Made by a program: the position numbers and the translations under genes. DNA of 64,000 bases from RYN-230 sp963720645 (GTDB taxonomy: Bacteria > Actinomycetota > Actinomycetes > Streptosporangiales > Streptosporangiaceae). The notes under the pieces are model-generated. The model had not been told where the DNA came from. It worked only from the letters and a program-made list of their open reading frames with translations, and ran no database searches. The DNA lies in assembly GCA_963720645.1 (NCBI GenBank), contig CAVRFX010000020.1:1-64000 (forward strand). Reading direction: 5' to 3'. Of the stretch, positions 8,990 to 16,121 are shown piece by piece (within the stretch, counting starts at the first letter, position 1; every line of letters begins with the position of its first letter).

Positions 8990-11752
8990 TCACGGGATCA
9001 GGCCCAGTTCCCGCGCCCGGGCGACGGCCTCGGTACGCCTGGCCGCGCCGAGCTTGGCCAGTAGGTGGCCAACGTGCTTCTTGACGGTGTCGAGGGTGAC
9101 CACCAGTTGGCTGGCAATAGCCTGATTCGACCGGCCGGCCGCCAGCAGCCCGAGCACCTCCAGCTCACGGGCGGTCAGAGGCTCAACAATCCCCGGCTGC
9201 CCCGCGGTGCCCCGGGCCGCATCCGGCGTAGGGCGACCAGCGCTGAACGCGCGCTGGAGCCGGGCCAGGCAGCCGAGCGGGACGCTGCGGGTGACGGCGT
9301 GGTCTGTCCGCTGGGCTGCGATCATCCGGCTCAGCAGCGCGGCCATCGGCGGACCCTCGTCGGTGAACAGGCGGACGTAACCCCGTGGGCAGGCCAGGGT
9401 AAGTGCGCTGGACAGCGCGCCCAGCGCAGCGGCCTCATCACCGGCAGCTGCCAGCGCCAGCGCCTGCAGTGCCCCGGTCTCGGCCATACTGCCGGCCCGG
9501 TGCTGGCTGACCGCCGCCGCGTGCAGCCGCTGCAGCAGCTCAAGCGCCTTCCGGGGCTGGTCTTGGGCCAGCAGCAACCGGGCCAGCACCAGGTGGCCCG
9601 GCTCCCGGGCGTAGTCCGGTTCGTCGTCCGCGGTCAGGCCGCATTCCTTCGTCCAGCGGGCGGCTCCGGCCAGGTCACCCTGGTCCAGCAGCAGCCGGGC
9701 CCGCTGGGCGGGAACCGGGTTGAGCAGGCCGGCCGGGCCTGGTGAGGCCTGTTCGGCCTCGGTGATCGCCTCTAGCGCCCCGGCCGGATCACCTGTGGCC
9801 TGCCGGATCATCGCCAGGGTGGCGAGGCCGTTGGCCAGCGGGGGGGTGTAGACGAACTGGCGGCACAGGGCGATGCCCTCGGTGGCGTACCGCAGCGCCG
9901 TGTCCAGTTCGTTCCGCTGGTAGGCGATATCGGCCAGGCCCACGTAGCCCGGTCCGGCAGCTGGCGGCGGCCGGCCAGCGGTGACGAGGATGTCCAGAGC
10001 CTGCTCGCAGGTCAGCGCGGCGGCGTCCAGACGGCCCTGGGCCCGCCGGACCAGGGCCAGCGAGTAGTAGCCCCACGCGGTTATGGTGAGCTGGCCAATC
10101 TCGCGCCATGCGGTGACGCTGGACGCGAAGGCACGTTCGGCCTCGGTGAGCCGTCCACACAGCCATTCGGCCACGGCCAGGAATCCGCGCGCGGAAGCGC
10201 TCAGCATCCGCTGTTCTGGCTTGCTCTCGGCCAGGGCCTGCGCGGCGAACACGGCTGTGGCCTCGGCGTCGCCGCGGAGCTGGGCGAGATAGCTGCGATG
10301 GAGCGTGATCGTGGCCGGGACATTGATCAGGAAGCTGGCCGCGACGCCGGCTGTCGGTTCGAACGGCTCATCGATCCAGCCGGGAGGCGCGCACTCAGCC
10401 TGATCAAGGAGCGGTTCCACGACCTCGATGTGGCCGCTGGTGGCGGCCATCAGGGTCTGAGCCAGCAATAGCCGGGGGCGGGACCTGACTATCTCAGCGG
10501 GGAGGACCGACAGCCACCGGTGGATGGTCGCCGCCTCGCCGCGGATGTTATAGACCATGTCGAAGTGCTGCTCGATGATCCGGGCCGCCCAGAGCGTCTC
10601 GCCGGCGGCGACCGCGTGGCCGATGGCGTCGTCGGCCAGCCCGCACCCGGCGTACCAGGCCGCGGCGTTGCGGTGCAACGCCGGCACGCGGCCGGGCTGC
10701 TCCTCCTGCGAGCGGGCGCGGAGCAGGTCGGCGAACAGGTGGTGATAGCGCCACCAGCCACGCACGTCGTCCAGCGGGATCAGGAACAGGCCCGCTCGCT
10801 CCGCGTCCTCGAGCATCGCCTGGCTGCCCTCGCGGCCGGTGACGGCGTCGCACAGCGGGCCGCTGAGCCGGTCGAGTACCGACGTCTCGAGCAGGAACGT
10901 CCGCACCTGCTTGTCCTGCCCCTCAAGCACCTCCTCGGCCAGGTAGTCCAGGACGTACCGGTGGCTGCCGGTGAATGCGGCCACGAAGGCGGCGGCATCG
11001 TCGTGTCCGCGCAGGGACAGCGCGGCCAGCTGCAATCCGGCCGCCCATCCCTCGGTCCGCTCGGCCAGCGCCGCCACCGCCGCCTCGGGCAATTCCGCCC
11101 GGGGCCCGGCCACTACCGGGGCCAGCAGCGCTGCTGCCTCGCCGGGAGTGAACCGCAGATCCCCGGCGCGCAGCTCGGCCAGCTGCCCGCGGGCCCGCAG
11201 CCGCGCCAGTGGCAGCGGCGGATCTGCGCGGCTGGCCAGCACCAGGTGCAGCCCCGGCGGCCGGTGTTCCAGCAAGAACCCGGCCGAGGTGTGCACCGGC
11301 TCGGTACCGATCACGTGGTAGTCGTCCAGGACCAGCAGCACCTCGTCCCCGCCGGGCTCGGCCAGCTCGTTAATCAGCGCCGTCACCAGTGGCCCGAAGG
11401 ATAGCGGCGCGGGCGGGCCGAGCAGGGGGCCGACCCGCTCTCCGACCCCCGGACGCGCCCGGTCAAGCGCCGCAATGACGTGACGCCAGAACCGTGCTGG
11501 GTCGTTGTCCCCGCCGTCGAGCGACAGCCACGCGGCCGGGACATGACAGCGCTGGGCCCAGTCGGCCAGCAGCACCGTCTTGCCATACCCGGCTGGCGCA
11601 CAGACCAGCAGCAGCCCTCGCCCCAGGCCGTCAGCGAGCCGTTCGGTCAGGCGCGGCCGCGGCACCAGCCCTGGCCGCGGGGCGGGTACATGCAGCTTGG
11701 TGGCCAGCAGCACATCCCGCTCGGACGCGGTTAGCTCCAATGCAGCCGCCAC
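8990..11752 (-). CDS. MalT/LAL-type LuxR-family transcriptional regulator
   Basis: A 920-residue signal-transducing ATPase regulator. The N-terminal NTPase domain has Walker A in APAGYGKTVLL (about residues 52-62) and a Walker-B-like VLLVLDDYHV. A long helical, TPR-like sensor region follows (about 330-820). The C-terminal LuxR helix-turn-helix is in LTARELEVLGLLAAGRSNQAIASQLVVTLDTVKKHVGHLLAKL. Family members bind DNA when nucleotide and an inducer are bound. It lies alone, divergent from the hotdog/LLM pair at 12 kb, with an inverted repeat in between. The start (GTG 11752) has a GGGAG almost touching it, so a TTG a few codons downstream is an alternative. Confidence 0.92.
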   Translation of the reverse strand: MAAALELTASERDVLLATKLHVPAPRPGLVPRPRLTERLADGLGRGLLLVCAPAGYGKTVLLADWAQRCHVPAAWLSLDGGDNDPARFWRHVIAALDRARPGVGERVGPLLGPPAPLSFGPLVTALINELAEPGGDEVLLVLDDYHVIGTEPVHTSAGFLLEHRPPGLHLVLASRADPPLPLARLRARGQLAELRAGDLRFTPGEAAALLAPVVAGPRAELPEAAVAALAERTEGWAAGLQLAALSLRGHDDAAAFVAAFTGSHRYVLDYLAEEVLEGQDKQVRTFLLETSVLDRLSGPLCDAVTGREGSQAMLEDAERAGLFLIPLDDVRGWWRYHHLFADLLRARSQEEQPGRVPALHRNAAAWYAGCGLADDAIGHAVAAGETLWAARIIEQHFDMVYNIRGEAATIHRWLSVLPAEIVRSRPRLLLAQTLMAATSGHIEVVEPLLDQAECAPPGWIDEPFEPTAGVAASFLINVPATITLHRSYLAQLRGDAEATAVFAAQALAESKPEQRMLSASARGFLAVAEWLCGRLTEAERAFASSVTAWREIGQLTITAWGYYSLALVRRAQGRLDAAALTCEQALDILVTAGRPPPAAGPGYVGLADIAYQRNELDTALRYATEGIALCRQFVYTPPLANGLATLAMIRQATGDPAGALEAITEAEQASPGPAGLLNPVPAQRARLLLDQGDLAGAARWTKECGLTADDEPDYAREPGHLVLARLLLAQDQPRKALELLQRLHAAAVSQHRAGSMAETGALQALALAAAGDEAAALGALSSALTLACPRGYVRLFTDEGPPMAALLSRMIAAQRTDHAVTRSVPLGCLARLQRAFSAGRPTPDAARGTAGQPGIVEPLTARELEVLGLLAAGRSNQAIASQLVVTLDTVKKHVGHLLAKLGAARRTEAVARARELGLIP

Positions 11753-11762
11753 CTCCCATCTG

Positions 11763-11788
11763 CCCCCGAACGTGACCGTTCCGGGGAC
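11763..11788. promoter_or_regulatory. Imperfect inverted repeat upstream of the LuxR-type gene
   Basis: CCCCGAACG and CGTTCCGGGG flank TGAC, giving a near-perfect palindrome starting about ten bases before the regulator's start codon and in the divergent gap. It could be an autoregulatory operator or a leader hairpin that hides the ribosome-binding site. Its position is observed; its function is inferred. Confidence 0.3.
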
Positions 11789-12026
11789 ATACAGGGCGAA
11801 CGCCTATCGTATCACGACATAAAACCGGGGCCGGGCTGGGCGCGAGGTGGTCGCCGTGCTCATCCCGGATCGCGGCGCGGGCGAGGAGCACCGGCTGCGT
11901 CCCTGACCGATCGGTAGTTTCCCCGACGCACACGCCAGCGGCACGGCGCGCCCCGCGGCGCAGCGGCGAAGCCGCCGGTAGTTCACCCGATTGCCGCCCC
12001 CGGCGGGGCGCTCTTACCGTCAGATC

Positions 12027-12842
12027 ATGTCGTACGCCACGAGCCCGGGATCTGCTTCGGCCGCTGGGCACCCGCAGCCGCCGGCCAAGATACCCGCGCT
12101 GATTGTCCCGTCCCGCTTCCGGGGCCCCGCGGGCAGCGGGAACGGCGGCTACGTCTGCGGTCGCATTGCCTCCTACGTCGATGGCCCGGTGACCGTCACG
12201 CTGCGGCGGCCACCTCCGCTCGATACCCCCCTGGCCGTCGAACGGGACCGCGGGGGTTCGGCCCGGGTCCGCGACGGCCGCACGCTGATCGCCGAGGCGA
12301 CGTCGCCTGCGGGCCTGCCGGCGCTGGAGATCCCGGGCCCGGTCTCAGCGCCGGAAGCGCGCAGGGCGGCCGGCCGCGCGCGCTACTTCGAGGATCCGGT
12401 CTTCCCCGGCTGTTTTGTGTGCGGGATCAGCCGCCGCCCGGGTGACGGGCTGCGGATCTTCCCCGGGCCGGTGAGTGGCCGGGCGTTGTGGGCGGCGCCG
12501 TGGATGCCGGACCCGTCGATCACGGACGCCAGCGGGCGGGTACGGCCTGAAGTGGTCTGGGCGGCACTCGACTGCCCCAGCGGGATCGCCGCCGCTGAGG
12601 CTGCCGGGCTCGGCCAGGAAGACCTGATTCTCCTCGGCCGCATGACGGCGAGGCTGGCCGTGCTGCCTGCGCCCGGCGGCGAATGCCGGGTGATCGCCTG
12701 GCCAGCCGGGCGTGACGGCCGCAAGCTCACCGCCGGATCGGCGCTGCTCGGCCCCGGCGGCGAGGTCCTCGCCGTGGCCGAGGCCGTATGGCTTACCGTG
12801 CCGCGCCCAGCCCCAGGCCCGGCCGCGGAAGGAGCGTCATGA
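12027..12842 (+). CDS. Hotdog-fold (thioesterase-like) protein
   Basis: About 271 residues resembling actinobacterial hotdog proteins with two consecutive half-domains. Recognisable blocks are NGGYVCGRIASYVDGPVTVTLRRPPPLDTPL (first half), then FPGCFVCGISRRPGDGLRIFPGP and VVWAALDCPSGIAA (second half), which match predicted acyl-CoA thioesterase-like proteins. No enzyme activity can be assigned. ATG 12027 gives MSYATSPGS; an earlier frame start adds 12 residues. The stop overlaps the start of the next gene (ATGA), so the two are translationally coupled and presumably act in one pathway. Confidence 0.75.
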   Translation: MSYATSPGSASAAGHPQPPAKIPALIVPSRFRGPAGSGNGGYVCGRIASYVDGPVTVTLRRPPPLDTPLAVERDRGGSARVRDGRTLIAEATSPAGLPALEIPGPVSAPEARRAAGRARYFEDPVFPGCFVCGISRRPGDGLRIFPGPVSGRALWAAPWMPDPSITDASGRVRPEVVWAALDCPSGIAAAEAAGLGQEDLILLGRMTARLAVLPAPGGECRVIAWPAGRDGRKLTAGSALLGPGGEVLAVAEAVWLTVPRPAPGPAAEGAS

Positions 12843-13885
12843 CCGGGCACCGGCGCGGCGTTGCCCTCACGCCGATGGAAACCAGGCGGGATGTCATCGT
12901 CCGGGCCGCTGCTCTGGCCGACGAACTGGGCTATGAGCTCTTCGGGGTGCCTGAGGGCTGGGGCCTGGACTCGGCCCCGGTGCTGGCCCAGATCGCGATG
13001 CATACCACCAGGATCCGGCTCGCCTCCGGCGTCCTGTCGATCTGGGGACGTACCCCGGCAACGCTGGCGATGACCGCCGCTACCCTGCACCAGATCACCG
13101 GCGGGCGTTACGTGCTGGGCCTGGGCGCGAGTACCCGGGCCCTGGCGGAGGGCTTCCACGACACCCCGTTCGAGCACCCGGCCCGGAAGCTGCGCGACGT
13201 CGTGACCGAGGTCCGCGCGCTGCTCGCCGGGCAGCCCGCCCAGCTCCACCACGCCTCCGCCGCCCGGCCGCTGCACCTGGGCCAGCCGCCCGCCCCCCAC
13301 GTTCCTATCTGGGTCGCCGCGCTCGGCCATCACACGACCAAGGTGGCCGCCGAACTCGCCGACGGCTGGATCCCCGCACTCGTCGCCCGCGACCGCCTCC
13401 CCAGCCGGGCTGCCGAGCTCGCCCGGCTGCGCCACGCCGCCGCACCACACGCACGGTCCCTCACCGTGGCCACCGGGCCTGTCACCGTGGCCGACGAAGA
13501 CCCGGCCACGGCCCGGACCATCGCAGCTGCCTGCACCGCCTGGTATGTGAGCGCCATGGGTGACGTCTACGCCCGGTCCCTTTCGGGCCAGGGCTACGCC
13601 GCCGAGGTCAGAGCCATCCTCGACGCGAACCCGCGGCCCAGCCCACGGCACGGGAACGTGCCCGCCGCCGCGCAGGTCATCCTCGACCAGCTCGCCGCCT
13701 ACGGAACCGGCAGCCAGGTCCGCGAGCAACTCCAGCCCTGGGACCACACAGCCGATATCGCCATGCTCCTCCTGCCACCAGGCCTTCCCTGGCCCAACAT
13801 CGAAGCAACCCTCCTGGCTGCGGCACCACCCACCCGGCCAGGGCAGGCCAGCCACCGCCGGCAACAGCGTGCCACGACGCGATGA
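12839..13885 (+). CDS. LLM-class flavin-dependent oxidoreductase
   Basis: A 348-residue luciferase-like TIM-barrel protein. Typical blocks are ALADELGYELFGVPEGWGLD, HTTRIRLASGVLSIWGRTPATLAMTAATL, ITGGRYVLGLGAS and VPIWVAALGHHTTKVAAELADGWIP. Members use FMN or, often in Actinomycetota, F420; the cofactor cannot be decided here. The start overlaps the hotdog gene's stop by four bases, implying coupled translation and a shared pathway, for instance acyl substrate oxidation. The C-terminus is Arg/Gln-rich and ends shortly before an apparently unrelated gene. Confidence 0.88.
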   Translation: MTGHRRGVALTPMETRRDVIVRAAALADELGYELFGVPEGWGLDSAPVLAQIAMHTTRIRLASGVLSIWGRTPATLAMTAATLHQITGGRYVLGLGASTRALAEGFHDTPFEHPARKLRDVVTEVRALLAGQPAQLHHASAARPLHLGQPPAPHVPIWVAALGHHTTKVAAELADGWIPALVARDRLPSRAAELARLRHAAAPHARSLTVATGPVTVADEDPATARTIAAACTAWYVSAMGDVYARSLSGQGYAAEVRAILDANPRPSPRHGNVPAAAQVILDQLAAYGTGSQVREQLQPWDHTADIAMLLLPPGLPWPNIEATLLAAAPPTRPGQASHRRQQRATTR

Positions 13886-14057
13886 TCCGCCTCCCCGCTC
13901 GTCGGCCAGCTCGCCCAGGGTGGAACTTACGACCACCCGCAGACGCCGGCCCGGAGTCCGGAGGGGCTGCCCGCGAACGAGGCGGAACGGGCCCGGTGGC
14001 CCTGATGCCTCGGCGGTGCGGGTGGCTTCCAGATGACCGGGGTTCAGGCCCGCCCCC

Positions 14058-14492
14058 GTGGCCGGCATCCTGGACGGCCGCGTCACCGGCATGGACGTGC
14101 TCGACCCCGCCGAGAACAACGAGAAGACCTCGCTGCTCGAGGTGGATGACGAGTTCGACGTCCATCTCACCTGGCAGCTCAGCGGCGCCGCGACCCCGGT
14201 CGTCGGCGGTTACTGGGTGGTCACGCTGTACAGCAAGAACATGGATGGGCTGGGCACCATGCAAGGGCTCATCTCCGGTCCCGCGGTCGTCCCCATCCAG
14301 GGCGCAGCCGGCACTCTCTCCTGCGAGCACACCTTCCACATCGCCCCGCCTCAGCCGCAAGAAGGCCTGTACAAGCTGACCGCGGCTATCAGCCACTCGC
14401 CGACGGGGGACCCGAAGAAGCTCTCGGAGATGTTCGGCTACGCGGAGTCCACCCCGATCGACATCAGGAAGACCGTGGTGGAGACCAACTGA
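14058..14492 (+). CDS. Small beta-rich protein next to the subtilase gene, unknown
   Basis: A 144-residue soluble protein with no signal peptide. Alternating hydrophobic strands (EFDVHLTWQLSG, GGYWVVTLYSKNM, TLSCEHTFHIAP, GLYKLTAAISHS) suggest an immunoglobulin-like beta-sandwich. I do not recognise a named family. It converges on the subtilase gene and shares a large hairpin with it; both stop codons lie inside the stem. It may be an effector, substrate or inhibitor of the protease locus, but that rests on position only. The start is uncertain: GTG 14058 is used, and ATG 14091 (MDVLDPAENN) is possible. Confidence 0.6.
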   Translation: MAGILDGRVTGMDVLDPAENNEKTSLLEVDDEFDVHLTWQLSGAATPVVGGYWVVTLYSKNMDGLGTMQGLISGPAVVPIQGAAGTLSCEHTFHIAPPQPQEGLYKLTAAISHSPTGDPKKLSEMFGYAESTPIDIRKTVVETN

Positions 14493-14559
14493 CCGGCCAG
14501 CCACGCGGCCCGCACCCGCCAGGTGAGGCGGGCGCGGGCCGCGTGCTTGCAGGCCGGTC
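14491..14559. terminator. Bidirectional hairpin between convergent genes
   Basis: The outer arms GACCGGCC (14491-14498) and GGCCGGTC (14552-14559) are perfectly complementary. The inner 19-base arms (14502-14520 and 14527-14545) pair with a single mismatch around a six-base loop AGGTGA. The stop codons of both flanking genes overlap the outer arms. No U tract follows on either side, so it may work as a roadblock or RNA-stabilising structure as well as a terminator. Confidence 0.7.
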
Positions 14560-15832
14560 AGATTTCACCGAATGCGTTGTTGTACGGCAGGAGAATGGGG
14601 CCGACGCCGGGCCTCGCCTGGGCTTGCGCGTCGGCCAGCAGGGAGTCCGCGGCTTCCTGGGCCGTTTTGCCGGTGCGGGATTTCCGGGCGGCGATGAGCC
14701 CCGTCACCATCGGCGTGGAGAAGGATGTGCCACTCCAGCGGGCCATGCCGAAGAATTCCCTGAGCTGGCCCGTGTAGGGGGCATCCATGCACTCATACGT
14801 GCCCGTGGCGTAGGCGTTGATCAGGTTTCTGCCGGGGGCGTAGACCTTGACCCAGTCGCCATAGTTGCTGAAACTGGCCCGGCTGCGCCAGTCCCCGGCC
14901 AGGGCACCCACGGAGACCATTCCGGGGAAGGCGGCCGGCCAGAATTTTCCCCGTTTGCCGTCGTTACCGGCGGCGACCACGCACGCGACACCCGGGTGCT
15001 GGCCGAGGAGCGTGAGCCATGCTTCGAAGCCCAGCAGCTCCAGATCTTTCCTGGTCGGCGTGGTAACCGACAGGTTGAAGATGTCGACCCCGTGGTTGAG
15101 CGCTCCGGCGAGATCCCGGACGAAATCCGACTCGAGCGTGCTGCCCGCGACCTTGAAGGCGTTCGAGACGAAGACGTCCGCCTTCGGTGCCATGCACCGC
15201 AGGACCCCCGCGACAAACGTCCCGTGCCCCGCGTAGGGCTTGATCATCTCCCCGGGGCGTGGCTCGAGCGGATCCGGTTCGCCGCGAACCCTTCTCAGCC
15301 ACCAGTGGGACGTCGTGTCGGCCAGCAGTCCCGTGTCGGCGACATAGACCCGCACCCCGCTGCCGTCGCTGCCGTCCTCGTCCAGGCGGACCCCGGGAAA
15401 GGGCTCGATCTCGAAATACACTTCCTCAGGTTCGGTGGCCGGGCAGGGACCGGCCTCCCCCGGCGCGACGGTCAGGATGTGGTCGGGAGCCGCGACCCCC
15501 GGGCCCAGTTCCCGTTCGATCTGCTCGAGGACGTCGGGCACCGTAGGCCGGGTCAGGTACGGACCTTTCGGGCCGAAACGGAAGAGCTGGATGCCCGGAA
15601 TGACCGGCTCGGTAGCCTTGCCGCTGGCTGCCTTCGTGAGAATCCGCTGGACTCGCTGGACATCATTGTCCCGGACGAGGATCTGGTCGGTGGCGTACAT
15701 GAAGGCGGAGCCCGCGACCGTGGCGATTTCAACGGTTATGCCCCGCTTAGTGGAGAATTCAGCCGAGATGCGGCCGACTTGCTCCCTGACGATCTGTGAC
15801 ATCAGGTCTTGCCGGCCATCTTGTCCGTTCAC
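14558..15832 (-). CDS. Intracellular S8 (subtilisin-like) serine protease
   Basis: A 424-residue protease with a complete triad: Asp166 in VYVADTGLL, His203 in AGHGTFVAG and Ser370 in SGTSFSTPMVTG, plus the oxyanion Asn in VVAAGNDG. The first ~130 residues are not a recognisable I9 propeptide and there is no signal peptide, so it probably acts in the cytoplasm. GTG 15832 is chosen because GGAGG stands five bases upstream; ATG 15802 is an alternative. It is divergent from the TPR-CHAT protease gene across 289 bases and close to a sigma-factor module. Two proteases of different clans in one locus suggest a processing cascade; that is inference. Confidence 0.9.
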   Translation of the reverse strand: MNGQDGRQDLMSQIVREQVGRISAEFSTKRGITVEIATVAGSAFMYATDQILVRDNDVQRVQRILTKAASGKATEPVIPGIQLFRFGPKGPYLTRPTVPDVLEQIERELGPGVAAPDHILTVAPGEAGPCPATEPEEVYFEIEPFPGVRLDEDGSDGSGVRVYVADTGLLADTTSHWWLRRVRGEPDPLEPRPGEMIKPYAGHGTFVAGVLRCMAPKADVFVSNAFKVAGSTLESDFVRDLAGALNHGVDIFNLSVTTPTRKDLELLGFEAWLTLLGQHPGVACVVAAGNDGKRGKFWPAAFPGMVSVGALAGDWRSRASFSNYGDWVKVYAPGRNLINAYATGTYECMDAPYTGQLREFFGMARWSGTSFSTPMVTGLIAARKSRTGKTAQEAADSLLADAQAQARPGVGPILLPYNNAFGEI

Positions 15833-16121
15833 GATCCCCTCCCGAAGATTTGAACATGGCCATTGCCGGTGCCCGGATGCGAGATCGGCGCCCGCTGGCT
15901 GTGGCCTGGGACGAGCACGGTTCACTGCCCGGGCATTTTGTCAGGAGAGCGCCGCGCGCCCGGTTTGATACATGCCCGCCGAAAACTGCCTGCAGACGCC
16001 TGACCTCCTCTCTTACTCTTTGTATCTCTACTATTACGAATAGCCACTGAGCAGGGTTTGCCGTGCCCAGGGCCCGCAACGGGGGAATTACCGTTGGACC
16101 AGCTGAATATCGGGATCTAGC
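15833..16121. promoter_or_regulatory. Divergent promoter region between subtilase and TPR-CHAT genes
   Basis: This 289-base gap must hold promoters for both protease genes. The stretch 16005-16045 is unusually AT-rich for this genome (TTACTCTTTGTATCTC, ATTACGAATAG), consistent with a melting region. I could not pick out a convincing pair of ECF-type -35/-10 boxes shared with the nearby sigma-factor gene, so control by that sigma factor is only a hypothesis. Confidence 0.4.
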
